A DNA stretch of 64,000 bases from positions 186,001 through 250,000 of the forward strand of contig NZ_JAQQXR010000005.1 in assembly GCF_028595325.1 (NCBI RefSeq), written 5' to 3'. The position numbers and the translations under genes were made by a program. Origin of the DNA: Janthinobacterium fluminis (GTDB taxonomy: Bacteria; Pseudomonadota; Gammaproteobacteria; Burkholderiales; Burkholderiaceae_D). Shown here one piece after another: positions 54,144 to 63,532 of the stretch. Every line of letters begins with the position of its first letter. Position 1 is the first letter of the stretch. The notes below the pieces were generated by a model. The model did not search any database and was not told the origin of the DNA. It saw only the letters and a program-made list of their open reading frames with translations.

Positions 54144-55159
54144 GTGCCCCGACCAAGCCGGCCGGCACGGCCGCGGCGCTGAAGATTTTGCTGGTGCGCG
54201 TCTCCTCGATGGGCGACGTGCTGCACAATCTGCCGATGGTCGCCGACATCGCGCGCCACCACCCCGACGCCAGCATCGACTGGGTGGTGGAGGAGGGCTA
54301 CACCAGCCTGGTGCGCCTCAACGGCCGGGTCGGCGCCATCATTCCCTTCGCGCTGCGGCGCTGGCGCAAAAGCCTGGGCAAACGCGAGACGCGGGCGGAA
54401 ATCGCCGCCTTCTTCAAGACCCTGCGCGAGCGGCGCTACGACTATGTGTTCGACACCCAGGGCTTGCTGAAGACCGGCATCATCATGGGCGCGGCGCGGC
54501 TGGCGCCGGGCGGGCAGAAGGTCGGCCTGGCCAACGGCAGCGAGGGCTCCGGCTACGAGGGCGTCTCGCGCCTGTTCCACAGCAAAAGCATACCGCTCGA
54601 CCCGCGCACCCACGCGGTGGCGCGCGGGCGCCTGGTGGCCGGCGCCGCGCTCGGCTACGCGGTCGACACGCCGGCCGACTTCGGCCTGCCCGACGCGCCC
54701 CGGCCCGTGCCGCCGCCCGACTGGATGCCGGCCGAGCCCTACGCCGTCTACTTCCACGGCACCGCGCGCGACGCCAAGAAATGGCCGGCGCAGAACTGGA
54801 TCGCGCTGGGCGCGCAACTGGCGCCCATGCCCATCCTGCTGCCCTGGGGCTCGGCGGCCGAGAAGGCCGAGGCCGAGCTGCTGGCGGCGGCGCTGCCGAA
54901 CGCCCGCGTGCTGCCGAAGCTGGCGATGGCCGACGCCGTCACGCTGGCGCGCCACGCCGCGCTGGCGGTCGGCGTCGACACCGGCCTGACCCACATCGCC
55001 GCCGCGTTCGCGCGCCCGACGGTGGAACTGTACTGTGACTCGCCGCGCTGGAAAACCGAGGGCAACTGGTCGCCGAAGATCATTAACCTGGGCGACCGCG
55101 GCGCGCCGCCCGATGTGGCCGCGGTGCTCGCCGCGGCAAAGAGTTTGCTGGGCCAATAA
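54140..55159 (+). CDS. waaC: Lipopolysaccharide heptosyltransferase I
   Basis: The 339-residue GT9-family protein has ILLVRVSSMGDVLHNLP, the DTQGLLKT motif and a C-terminal VGVDTGLTHIAAAF nucleotide-sugar site. WaaC adds the first heptose to Kdo2-lipid A. The start is TTG at 54140, overlapping the phosphomannomutase stop. This leaves a roughly 14-residue Ala/Pro lead before the usual ILLVRV. The stop shares a base with the waaA ATG. Confidence 0.93.
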   Translation: MSAPTKPAGTAAALKILLVRVSSMGDVLHNLPMVADIARHHPDASIDWVVEEGYTSLVRLNGRVGAIIPFALRRWRKSLGKRETRAEIAAFFKTLRERRYDYVFDTQGLLKTGIIMGAARLAPGGQKVGLANGSEGSGYEGVSRLFHSKSIPLDPRTHAVARGRLVAGAALGYAVDTPADFGLPDAPRPVPPPDWMPAEPYAVYFHGTARDAKKWPAQNWIALGAQLAPMPILLPWGSAAEKAEAELLAAALPNARVLPKLAMADAVTLARHAALAVGVDTGLTHIAAAFARPTVELYCDSPRWKTEGNWSPKIINLGDRGAPPDVAAVLAAAKSLLGQ

Positions 55160-56457
55160 TGCGTTTCCTCTATTCCCTGATGTGGTGGCTGGCTTTGCCG
55201 CTGGTATTGGCGCGGCTGTGGCTGCGCGGACGGCAGGAGCCCGGCTACCGCCGGCACTGGGCCGAGCGGCTCGGCTGGTACGGCCGCAAGCCGGCCGGCG
55301 CGGCGCCGCCGACGGTCTGGCTGCACGCCGTCTCCGTCGGCGAGACGCGCGCCGCCGAGCCGCTGGTGGATGCCCTGCTGGCGGCCTGGCCGGAATGCCG
55401 CATCGTCCTGACCCATATGACGCCGACCGGGCGCGCCGCCGGCAGCGCGCTGTTCGGCAAGCACGGCGCGCGTTTGCTGCAATCCTACCTGCCCTACGAC
55501 ACCGGCACGATGGTGGGCAGCTTCATCGCCCGCTTCGAGCCGCGCATCTGCCTGTTGATGGAGACGGAAGTGTGGCCGAACCTGATCGCCGTCTGCGGCC
55601 GGCGCGGCGTGCCGGTGGCGCTGCTCAACGCCCGGCTGTCGCAGCGTTCGCTGGGCAAGGCGCGGCGCTTCGGCCGCCTGCTGCTGGACGCGGCGCGCGG
55701 CATCACGCTGGTGGCGGCGCAGACCGAGGCCGACGCGGCGCGCGTGCGCGCCCTGGGCGCGGCGCGGGTCGTCGTCACCGGCAGCATCAAATTCGACGTC
55801 GCCGTGCCGGCCGCCGCGCTGGCCGCCGGCGCGCGCCTGCGCGCCCAGTTCGGCGCCCGCCCGGTGCTGCTGTGCGCCAGCACGCGCGACGGCGAGGAGG
55901 CATTGATCCTCGACGCCTACCAGGGCGCCGCCGGGCTGCCCGCCGGCCTGTTGCTGGTGCTGGTGCCGCGCCACCCGCAGCGTTTCGACGGCGTCGCCGC
56001 GCTGCTGGCCGCGCGCGGCCTGAGCGCGCGGCGCCGCTCGCAACTGGCGCTGGACGAGGCGGCGCTGCCGGCCGGCGTGCAGGTGCTGCTGGGCGACTCG
56101 ATGGGCGAAATGTTCGCCTATTACGCGGCCTGCGACTGCGCCTTCATCGGCGGCAGCCTGCTGCCGCTGGGCGGGCAGAACCTGATCGAGGCGAGCGCGC
56201 TGGGCAAGCCGGTGCTGACCGGGCCGCACACCTTCAATTTCGCCCTCGTCACGCAGGACGCGCTGGCGGCCGGCGCCGCCGAGCTGGCGCCCGACGCCGA
56301 CGCGCTGATGCGGCAGGCCAGCGCGCTGCTGCAGGACGGCGCCCGGCTGGCGGCGATGGGCGAGCGGGCGCTGGCGTTCGCCAGCCAGCACCGCGGCGCC
56401 ACCGCGCGCACGCTGGCCCTGCTGGCGCCGCTGTTGCGGATGGACCCGCCGGCCTGA
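55159..56457 (+). CDS. waaA: 3-deoxy-D-manno-octulosonic acid (Kdo) transferase
   Basis: The 432-residue protein has an N-terminal membrane segment, WLHAVSVGETRAAEPLV with the conserved Glu, METEVWPNL, and a C-terminal GGSLLPLGGQNLIEASALGKPV. WaaA transfers Kdo from CMP-Kdo to the lipid A precursor. It directly follows waaC (one-base overlap), consistent with joint LPS core synthesis. Confidence 0.96.
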   Translation: MRFLYSLMWWLALPLVLARLWLRGRQEPGYRRHWAERLGWYGRKPAGAAPPTVWLHAVSVGETRAAEPLVDALLAAWPECRIVLTHMTPTGRAAGSALFGKHGARLLQSYLPYDTGTMVGSFIARFEPRICLLMETEVWPNLIAVCGRRGVPVALLNARLSQRSLGKARRFGRLLLDAARGITLVAAQTEADAARVRALGAARVVVTGSIKFDVAVPAAALAAGARLRAQFGARPVLLCASTRDGEEALILDAYQGAAGLPAGLLLVLVPRHPQRFDGVAALLAARGLSARRRSQLALDEAALPAGVQVLLGDSMGEMFAYYAACDCAFIGGSLLPLGGQNLIEASALGKPVLTGPHTFNFALVTQDALAAGAAELAPDADALMRQASALLQDGARLAAMGERALAFASQHRGATARTLALLAPLLRMDPPA

Positions 56458-56498
56458 CGGGCGGCGCCCCTGCCCTTGAAAGCCGCAAGCGCGCCGGC

Positions 56499-57398
56499 TT
56501 ACGCGAACAGCGCCGGCAATTCTTGCGCGCGCTTGCGCAGCGCCTGCTTGGCGCCGTCGCAGTCCGGGTAGATCGATTCGAGCGTGGCCCAGAAGCGCGG
56601 GCTGTGGTTCATTTCCAGCAGGTGCGCCAGTTCGTGCGCGACGACGTAGTCGACCAGCGGCAGCGCGAAATGGATCAGGCGCCAGTTCAGGCGGATCTTG
56701 CGCTGCACCGTGCACGAGCCCCAGCGCGTGCCGGCCGACGACAGCGCGAACGAGTGGTAGCTCACGCCCAGCCTGGCGGCGTACAGGTCGAGCCGCTCGG
56801 CGAACAATTGCTTCGCCTCGGCCTGCAGGCAGGCCCGCACCTTGTCCTTCAATTGCTGTTCGGTGCCGCTCGGCGTGACCCAGACGTGCAGCTCGGCGCT
56901 GTCGCGGTTGAGGCTGGCGCGGTGGCGCGCCGCCTGGTGCAGGCGCAGCGTGACGCTGCCGCCCAGGTAGGGCAGCGCGGCGCCGTCGCGCCACACCATG
57001 GGCGGGCGCTGCAGGCGCTGGACGCGCCGTTCGCGCCGCTCGTGCAGCTTGGACAGGATCCAGCCCTGCTTGGCGCGGATGGCGTTGTCGATTTCGGCGA
57101 GGGTGATGCGTTTCGGCGCCGTCACGCGCAGGCCGTCGTCGTCGATCATGAAGCCGATCGAGCGGCGCGTCGAGCGGCGCAGTTCATATTCGAGGCTGTG
57201 CTGGCCCAGTTGCAGCTGGCGCAGCGGTGGCGCGTCGGGCGCGCGCGGCGGCGCGGGCAGGGGCGGCGGGGGCGGCGGCGCGCTCCACAGCAGCGAGGGC
57301 GGCGCCGACGGCGCGGCCTGCGGCGGCGTTGCCGCCGTCGCTGGGACATCTTGCGCAAACAGATCCAGTTGCTGGCCGTCGACCTTCAGCGACTTCAT
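56499..57398 (-). CDS. YgjP-like M48 metallopeptidase domain protein (DUF45)
   Basis: The 299-residue protein has a Pro/Ala-rich N-terminal linker (about 14-58), then a YgjP/DUF45 domain with WGSC and the zinc motif HELAHLLEMNH (HExxH plus a downstream His), as in SprT-like proteases. The function is unknown; it is often near plsC and gmhB. The start at 57398 puts it 44 bases downstream of the acyltransferase. Longer in-frame starts would run into that gene. Confidence 0.88.
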   Translation of the reverse strand: MKSLKVDGQQLDLFAQDVPATAATPPQAAPSAPPSLLWSAPPPPPPLPAPPRAPDAPPLRQLQLGQHSLEYELRRSTRRSIGFMIDDDGLRVTAPKRITLAEIDNAIRAKQGWILSKLHERRERRVQRLQRPPMVWRDGAALPYLGGSVTLRLHQAARHRASLNRDSAELHVWVTPSGTEQQLKDKVRACLQAEAKQLFAERLDLYAARLGVSYHSFALSSAGTRWGSCTVQRKIRLNWRLIHFALPLVDYVVAHELAHLLEMNHSPRFWATLESIYPDCDGAKQALRKRAQELPALFA

Positions 57399-57442
57399 TT
57401 GCTGTCGCAGCGTCGGCTCCTGGATCGATGCGCCTATGCCAT

Positions 57443-58183
57443 CTAGCCAGCGCTGTAGGCGTGAGGCGAAATGACGCGCATTTCTGATTCTATCCAATTT
57501 TCCACCTGTTGCATCATGCTGTCCGGTGTGTGGCCTTCCGGCGCAATCGGTTTGCCTATCGAGACCGTGATCAAGCCCGGCCGTTTCAAAAATGACTGCT
57601 TGGGCCAGCATTCGCCGGAATTGTGGGCGATCGGCACGACGACGGCGCCGGTTTCCACGGCCAGGCGCGTGCCGCCGCTCTTGTACTTGCCTTTCTGGCC
57701 GACGGGAATCCGGGTGCCCTCGGGGAACATGATAATCCATTGGCCGTCCGCCAGGCGCCGTTTGCCGTGGTTGACGACGTGTTTGAAGGCGTTTTTTCCC
57801 TGCTTGCGGTCGATCGGGATCATGCGCAGCAGCGCCATGCCCCAGCCGAAGAAGGGGATGTAGAGGATTTCCTTCTTGAAGACGTAGACCAGCGGGCGCG
57901 GCAGGCTGGGCAGCAGGAAGATGGTTTCCCAGGCCGACTGGTGCTTCGACAGCACGATGGCCGGCGCGTCGGGGAAGTTTTCGGCGCCCTTGATTTCGTA
58001 GCGGATGCCGCAGATGACTTTGGCGCACCAGATGATGAAGACGTTCCAGCGCGACGTGACGAAGAAGCGCTTGTTGTAGGACAGCGGCGCGGCCAGGAAG
58101 CAGACGCAGGCCCAGACGATGGTGGCGACGATCATGACCAGCATGAACAGCAGGGAACGCAGAAACAGGGAAATATTACGCAA
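57443..58183 (-). CDS. plsC: 1-acyl-sn-glycerol-3-phosphate acyltransferase
   Basis: The 246-residue protein has two N-terminal hydrophobic segments, the acyltransferase motif KHQSAWET (His81 x4 Glu86, an HX4E variant of HX4D) and FPEGTR. PlsC acylates lysophosphatidic acid at position 2 to make phosphatidic acid at the inner membrane. The HX4E variant is, as I recall, frequent in betaproteobacteria. It lies 14 bases downstream of gmhB. Confidence 0.93.
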   Translation of the reverse strand: MRNISLFLRSLLFMLVMIVATIVWACVCFLAAPLSYNKRFFVTSRWNVFIIWCAKVICGIRYEIKGAENFPDAPAIVLSKHQSAWETIFLLPSLPRPLVYVFKKEILYIPFFGWGMALLRMIPIDRKQGKNAFKHVVNHGKRRLADGQWIIMFPEGTRIPVGQKGKYKSGGTRLAVETGAVVVPIAHNSGECWPKQSFLKRPGLITVSIGKPIAPEGHTPDSMMQQVENWIESEMRVISPHAYSAG

Positions 58184-58197
58184 TCCGGACTCCAGAA

Positions 58198-58770
58198 TTA
58201 AACACTAAAGGCGACGTTCGGCGAGGCCGGCGTCGCCGCTTTCAGCAGGTGGCCCACGGTCGCGGCCAGGTCGGGGAACACCAGCGTGCCGGGCGGCAGG
58301 CCGCCGGTGGCCTGGGTCTTGTCGCCCTTGCCGGTCAACACCAGGTAGGGCGCGCAACCGCTGATGTAGCCGGCCTGCAGGTCGCGCAGCGAGTCGCCCA
58401 CCGTCGGCACGCCTTTCAGGCTGGTCTTGTAGCGCTGCGAGATCTCCTTGAACATGCCCGGCTTCGGCTTGCGGCAGTCGCAGTTGTCGGCCGCCGCGTG
58501 CGGGCAGAAGAAGACGGCGTCGATGCTGGCGCCGACCTGCTGCGCCAGCGCGTGCATCTTCTGGTGGATCGCGTTGAGTATCGTCATGTCGAAGAACTCG
58601 CGCGCGATGCCGGACTGGTTCGAGGCCACGACGACGCGGTAGCCGGCCTGGTTCAGCCGCGCGATCGCCTCCAGCGAGCCGGGAATGGGCAGCCATTCCT
58701 GCGGCGATTTGATGAAGTCCGGCGAGTCGTGGTTGATGACGCCGTCGCGGTCGAGGATGATCAGTTTCAT
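58198..58770 (-). CDS. gmhB: D-glycero-beta-D-manno-heptose-1,7-bisphosphate 7-phosphatase
   Basis: The 190-residue HAD phosphatase has IILDRDGVIN (Asp7, Asp9), VVASNQSGIARE and the zinc-binding CPH...CDCRKPKPGMF loop that defines GmhB. It removes a phosphate during ADP-heptose synthesis for the LPS core. The ATG at 58770 fits the family. An ATG at 58785, overlapping the glyS stop (TAATG), would add five residues and is also plausible. Its position downstream of glyS is conserved. Confidence 0.95.
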   Translation of the reverse strand: MKLIILDRDGVINHDSPDFIKSPQEWLPIPGSLEAIARLNQAGYRVVVASNQSGIAREFFDMTILNAIHQKMHALAQQVGASIDAVFFCPHAAADNCDCRKPKPGMFKEISQRYKTSLKGVPTVGDSLRDLQAGYISGCAPYLVLTGKGDKTQATGGLPPGTLVFPDLAATVGHLLKAATPASPNVAFSV

Positions 58771-58784
58771 CGCCGGAGCCCCCA

Positions 58785-60893
58785 TTACGCCGCCAGTTTC
58801 GAGATGTCGGCGACGCGGTTCATCATGCCGTGCAGCGAGGACAGCAGCGCCAGGCGGTTGTTGCGCAGCGCCAGATCCTCGGCCATCACCATGACGTCGT
58901 TGAAGAAGGCGTCGACGTCGTCGCGCAGCTGGGCCAGCGTCTTCAGCGTGCCGGCGAAGTCGCCGCCGGCGAACGCCGCCTCGACCTGGGGTTGCACGCG
59001 CAGCACGGCCGCCGCCAGGTTTTTCTCGGCGGCGTCCTGCAGCAGCGCGGCGTTGACGCCGGCCGCGGCCACCTGGGCAAGCGCGGCCTCGTTCTTTTTC
59101 AGGATGTTGGTGATGCGCTTGTTGGCGGCCGCCAGCGAGGCGCTCTCCGGCAGCGCGGCGAAGGCTTGCACCGCTTCCAGGCGCTGGACGATGTCGTCCA
59201 GGCGCTCCGGGTTCTGCGCCACCACGGCCTCGATCTCGTTCGGCGAGAAGCCGCGCTCGCGCAGGATGCCGCGCAGGCGGTCGAGCATGAACGCCTTGAC
59301 GTCGGCGCTCGGGTCGACGAAGCCGGGGCGGCCGGCGAAGGTCGCGGCGGTGTCGGCCAGCAGTTGGGACAGCGCCAGCGGCAGGCGCTTTTCCAGCAGC
59401 ATGCGCAGCACGCCGAGGGCGTGGCGGCGCAGCGCGAACGGGTCCTTGTCGCCGGTCGGCTGCAGGCCGATGCTCCAGATGCCGACCAGGGTTTCCAGCT
59501 TGTCGGCCAGCGCCACCACGGTGCCGGTGCCGGTGGCCGGCAGGGCGTCGCCGGCGAAGCGCGGCTGGTAGTGTTCCGAGGCGGCCAGCGCCACTTCCTC
59601 GTGCTCGCCGTCGTGGCGGGCGTAATAGGTGCCCATGATGCCCTGCAGCTCGGGGAACTCGCCGACCATGTCGGTCAGCAGGTCGGCCTTGGCCAGCAGC
59701 GCGCCGCGCCGCGCCAGCGCGGCGTCGACGCCGAGCTGCGCGGCGATGGCGCCGGCCAGCACCGCGATGCGCTCGGTGCGCTCGGCCTGGGTGCCCAGCT
59801 TGTTATGGTAGACCACGTTTTTGAGCAGCGGCAGGCGCGCCTCCAGCGTCTTCTTCTTGTCCTGCTCGAAGAAGAACTTGGCGTCCGACAGGCGCGGGCG
59901 CACGACGCGCTCGTTGCCGCCGACGATGTGTTCGGGCGTGGCCGTCTCGATGTTGGAGACGATCAGGAAGCGCGAGCGCAGCTTGCCGCCGGCGTCCGTC
60001 AGCGCGAAGTATTTCTGGTTGGTCTGCATCGTCAGGATCAGGCATTCCTGCGGCACGGCCAGGAATTCTTCCTCGAAGCGGCACTCGTAGACGACCGGCC
60101 ATTCGACCAGGGCCGTCACCTCGTCGAGCAGGGCTTCAGGCATCAAGACCAGGTCGGCGCCGGCTTTTTCCAGCAGCTGGGCGCGGATGCTTTCCTTGCG
60201 CGCCTCATTGCCGGGAATGACCTTGCCCTCGGCGGCCAGCACCTCGGCGTAGTTGTCGGCGTGGGCGACGCTGACGGCGTGGGCGCGGTCGGCGCACAGG
60301 AAGCGGTGGCCCAGCGTGCTGCGGCCGGCCGCCAGTCCGAGCAGCGTCAGCGGCACGACGTCGGCGCCGTGCAGGGCGAGCAGGCTGTGGGCTGGGCGGA
60401 CGAATTGCACGGTGCTGCCGTCGGGGCGCTGGTAGCTCATCAGTTTAGGGATGGGCAGCTTCGCCGCCGACTCTTCCAGCGCGGCCTGCAAGCCCGTCGC
60501 CAACTGGCTGCCGGGCGCCGTGTAGGTGTAGAAGAAGCTTTCGGCCTTGCCGTCGGCGGCCCGTTCCAGCTCGGCCACGCCGACCTCGGGGAAGCCCAGC
60601 GCGGCCAGCTTCTTCGCCAGTGGCGCCGTGCCGGCGCCGTTGGCGTCGAGGGCGACGGAAACGGGCAGGACTTTTTCGCGGATCGCCTTGTCGGGCGAGA
60701 CTGCGCGCACCTTGGTGATGGAGACGGCCAGGCGCCGCGGCGTCGAGTAGGTGGTGGCGACGCTGTCGGTTTCGAGGAAGTCGCGCGCCTTCAGGCCGTT
60801 GACGATGCCGGCGGCGAAGGCGGCGCCCAGTTTGGCCAGCGCTTTCGGCGGCAGTTCTTCGGTCAGCAGTTCGATGAGCAGTGTGTGGTTCAT
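58785..60893 (-). CDS. glyS: Glycyl-tRNA synthetase, beta subunit
   Basis: The 702-residue protein has the GlyS N-terminus ([15 protein letters not shown]), [10 protein letters not shown] and [15 protein letters not shown]. The beta chain of the alpha2beta2 enzyme provides tRNA recognition. It lies 19 bases after glyQ on the same strand. Confidence 0.97.
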   Translation of the reverse strand: MNHTLLIELLTEELPPKALAKLGAAFAAGIVNGLKARDFLETDSVATTYSTPRRLAVSITKVRAVSPDKAIREKVLPVSVALDANGAGTAPLAKKLAALGFPEVGVAELERAADGKAESFFYTYTAPGSQLATGLQAALEESAAKLPIPKLMSYQRPDGSTVQFVRPAHSLLALHGADVVPLTLLGLAAGRSTLGHRFLCADRAHAVSVAHADNYAEVLAAEGKVIPGNEARKESIRAQLLEKAGADLVLMPEALLDEVTALVEWPVVYECRFEEEFLAVPQECLILTMQTNQKYFALTDAGGKLRSRFLIVSNIETATPEHIVGGNERVVRPRLSDAKFFFEQDKKKTLEARLPLLKNVVYHNKLGTQAERTERIAVLAGAIAAQLGVDAALARRGALLAKADLLTDMVGEFPELQGIMGTYYARHDGEHEEVALAASEHYQPRFAGDALPATGTGTVVALADKLETLVGIWSIGLQPTGDKDPFALRRHALGVLRMLLEKRLPLALSQLLADTAATFAGRPGFVDPSADVKAFMLDRLRGILRERGFSPNEIEAVVAQNPERLDDIVQRLEAVQAFAALPESASLAAANKRITNILKKNEAALAQVAAAGVNAALLQDAAEKNLAAAVLRVQPQVEAAFAGGDFAGTLKTLAQLRDDVDAFFNDVMVMAEDLALRNNRLALLSSLHGMMNRVADISKLAA

Positions 60894-60912
60894 GGTTTCT
60901 TGTTCTTGTCTC

Positions 60913-61827
60913 TTACGCGGTGGGGCGGGCGGCGCCGTCGAGCATGGGGAAGCCGAGGCGCTCGCGCGAATCGTAGTAGGCTTGCGCGACCAGGCGCGAC
61001 AGCGTGCGCACGCGGCCGATGTAGGCGGCGCGCTCGGTCACGGAGATGGCGCCGCGGGCGTCGAGCATGTTGAAGCTGTGCGAAGCCTTCATGATTTTTT
61101 CGTAGGCCGGCAGCGTCAGTTGCAGCTCGATCAGGCGCTTCGCCTCGGCTTCGTAGTTGGCGAACTGGGCGAACAGCAGCTCCGTGTTGGCGTGTTCGAA
61201 GTTATAGGTCGACTGCTCGACCTCGTTCTGGTGGAAGACGTCGCCGTAGCTGAGCTTTTTCGTCACGCCGTTCTCTTCCCATTCCGTCCACACCAGGTCG
61301 TAGACGTTTTCCACGCCCTGCAGGTACATGGCCAGGCGTTCGATGCCGTAGGTGATTTCGCCGAGCACGGGTTTGCAGTCGAGGCCGCCCACTTGCTGGA
61401 AGTAGGTGAATTGCGTCACCTCCATGCCGTTCAGCCAGACTTCCCAGCCCAGGCCCCAGGCGCCCAGCGTCGGGCTTTCCCAGTCGTCCTCGACGAAGCG
61501 CACATCGTTCTGCTGCAAGTCCAGGCCGAGCGCGGCCAGCGAGCCGAGGTAGAGGTCGAGGATGTTTTCCGGCGCCGGCTTGAGCACCACCTGGTACTGG
61601 TAGTAGTGCTGCATGCGGTTCGGGTTTTCGCCGTAGCGGCCGTCTTTCGGGCGGCGCGAGGGCTGCACGTAGGCGGCGCGCCAAGGCTCCGGCCCGATGG
61701 CGCGCAGGAAGGTGCCGGTGTGGAAGGTGCCGGCGCCCACTTCCATGTCGTAGGGTTGCAGCAGGGCGCAACCCTGCTTGTCCCAGTAGGTTTGCAGCGT
61801 CAGGATAATTTGTTGAAATGTGAGCAT
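60913..61827 (-). CDS. glyQ: Glycyl-tRNA synthetase, alpha subunit
   Basis: The 304-residue protein begins [35 protein letters not shown] (quoted here as the family start; key residues are the Tyr-Trp-Asp and the Gln-Pro-Tyr-Asp-Met stretch) and has [16 protein letters not shown], a conserved class II motif. It activates glycine with ATP. The gene is first of glyQ-glyS-gmhB-plsC on the minus strand; a 133-base gap separates it from lnt. Confidence 0.97.
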   Translation of the reverse strand: MLTFQQIILTLQTYWDKQGCALLQPYDMEVGAGTFHTGTFLRAIGPEPWRAAYVQPSRRPKDGRYGENPNRMQHYYQYQVVLKPAPENILDLYLGSLAALGLDLQQNDVRFVEDDWESPTLGAWGLGWEVWLNGMEVTQFTYFQQVGGLDCKPVLGEITYGIERLAMYLQGVENVYDLVWTEWEENGVTKKLSYGDVFHQNEVEQSTYNFEHANTELLFAQFANYEAEAKRLIELQLTLPAYEKIMKASHSFNMLDARGAISVTERAAYIGRVRTLSRLVAQAYYDSRERLGFPMLDGAARPTA

Positions 61828-61960
61828 CGTGGTTTGTCTCTACGCGAATGACGGCGCGCGCTTGGGGTAGCGACGCTAAAGCGCTTAATTTTAGCGGGTT
61901 TTGCCGGCAGGCTGTGACTCTTCCAGCAAGTATCTGCCCACTATCGGCAAATTCCCCCGT

Positions 61961-63532
61961 TCAGACGGGGTTTTTGCGGCTGCGGCGCGCCAGCAGGCCG
62001 GCGCCGGCCAGCGCCAGCGCGGCGATGCCAAGGATCAGCGCATTGCCGCAGACGATGTAGGGCGTCATGCCGGCCATGCCCTGCACGCTGGCCGCCAGCG
62101 TGCCGCGGGTGTAGGGCGCCAGGCGGCTGACGACGACGCCGCGGCCGTCGATGACGGCGCTGCCGCCGCTGTTGCCGGCGCGTAGCATCGGCCGGCCCGT
62201 CTCCAGGCTGCGCATCTGCGAAATCTGCAGGTGCTGCGGGATCGCCGTCGATTCGCCGAACCAGGCCAGGTTCGACATATTGATGAGGATGGTCGCCGGC
62301 CGTTCGCCGGCGCGGTGCGGCGCCGCCAGCTGGCCGGCGATTTCCTCGCCGAACAAGTCTTCGTAGCAGATGTTGGGCAGTACCAGTTGCCCGCGCACGG
62401 GGAAGGGCGCCTGCACGGCCGCGCCGCGCCGCATGTCGCCCAGCGGGATCGCCATCGAGCTGACCAGCCAGTGCAAGCCGTCCGGGGTCGATTCGCCGAA
62501 GGGCACCAGGTGGTGCTTGTCGTAGCGGTAGGCCGGCGCGCCGGGGGCGTTGCCGGGGGCGATGCCAATGGCGCTGTTGCTCACTTGCTGGCCGTCCAGC
62601 AGCGGCAGGCCGAGCAGCAGATGGCTGCCGCTGCTGCGGGCGAAGTGCCGCAGGCTGTCCAGATAGTCGGGCGGCAACTGGTGCTCGAAGACGGTCACCG
62701 CCGTCTCCGGCGTGGCGATCAGGTCGGCCGCCCCGGCGGTGGCGGCGGCGTGGTACATACGCAGCGCGTCGCGCACGTGGGCCGGGTTGAATTTTTCATC
62801 CTGCGGCACATTGCCCTGCAGCAGGCGGACGGTCAGCGGCTTGCCGACCGGCTCGGTCCAGCGCACCCAGCCGAGGGTGTGGCCGGCGGCGAAGATGGCG
62901 AGCACGAGGCCGGCGGCGGCCAGGCGGGTGCGGTGCGCCAGCAGCAGCAGGGCGCCGGCGCTGAGGGCGGCCAGCCAGCCCAGGCCGTAGACGCCGAGCA
63001 CGGGCGCGTAGCCGGCCAGCGGGCTGGCCGTGTGGGCGTAGCCGCTGGCGACCCAGGGCAGGCCGGTGAAGAACCAGCCGCGGCACCATTCCTGCAGCAG
63101 CCACAGGGCCGGCAGCAGCAACAGGGCGCTCAGCGGCAGGGACAGGGTCCAGCGCCGCCGCAGCCAGGCGGCGCCGGCCATCGCCAGGCCGGCGTAGAGG
63201 CCCATCAGCGCGGCCAGCAGCGCCACGGCCAGCGCCGCCAGCGGCGCCGCCATGTCGCCGTAGCGGTGCATCGAGATGAACAGCCAGTACATGCCGGCGG
63301 CGAACCAGGCGGAGCCGTAGGCCCAGCCGATCAGGAAGCCGCTTTTCGGCGTGCCGGCGCGCAGCACCTGGTAGAACAGCAGGGCCAGGCTGATTATTTG
63401 CAGCGGCCAGTAGCCGAACGGGGCGAAGGCCAGCACGGCGCCGGCGCCGGCGCCGGCGCCGATCAGCATGCGGCTGCGCATGCTGCGCGGCGCGACCGGC
63501 GGGTCGGCCGGGTGGGCCCGTCGGAAACGCAT
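61961..63532 (-). CDS. lnt: Apolipoprotein N-acyltransferase
   Basis: The 523-residue protein has several N-terminal membrane helices and a C-terminal nitrilase domain with the triad Glu276 (ATPETAV), Lys339 (YDKHHLVPFGE) and Cys389 (NICYEDLFG), close to E. coli Lnt. It adds the third acyl chain to lipoproteins in the inner membrane. It is coupled to corC by TGATG (one-base overlap). The stop lies within a small hairpin (61955-61970). Confidence 0.96.
   Translation of the reverse strand: MRFRRAHPADPPVAPRSMRSRMLIGAGAGAGAVLAFAPFGYWPLQIISLALLFYQVLRAGTPKSGFLIGWAYGSAWFAAGMYWLFISMHRYGDMAAPLAALAVALLAALMGLYAGLAMAGAAWLRRRWTLSLPLSALLLLPALWLLQEWCRGWFFTGLPWVASGYAHTASPLAGYAPVLGVYGLGWLAALSAGALLLLAHRTRLAAAGLVLAIFAAGHTLGWVRWTEPVGKPLTVRLLQGNVPQDEKFNPAHVRDALRMYHAAATAGAADLIATPETAVTVFEHQLPPDYLDSLRHFARSSGSHLLLGLPLLDGQQVSNSAIGIAPGNAPGAPAYRYDKHHLVPFGESTPDGLHWLVSSMAIPLGDMRRGAAVQAPFPVRGQLVLPNICYEDLFGEEIAGQLAAPHRAGERPATILINMSNLAWFGESTAIPQHLQISQMRSLETGRPMLRAGNSGGSAVIDGRGVVVSRLAPYTRGTLAASVQGMAGMTPYIVCGNALILGIAALALAGAGLLARRSRKNPV

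Noticed and set aside
61955-61975. Hairpin followed by TTTTT at the end of lnt as a terminator
   Set aside because: The T tract is on the plus strand while all genes here run on the minus strand. The stem is only 6 bp and contains the lnt stop.
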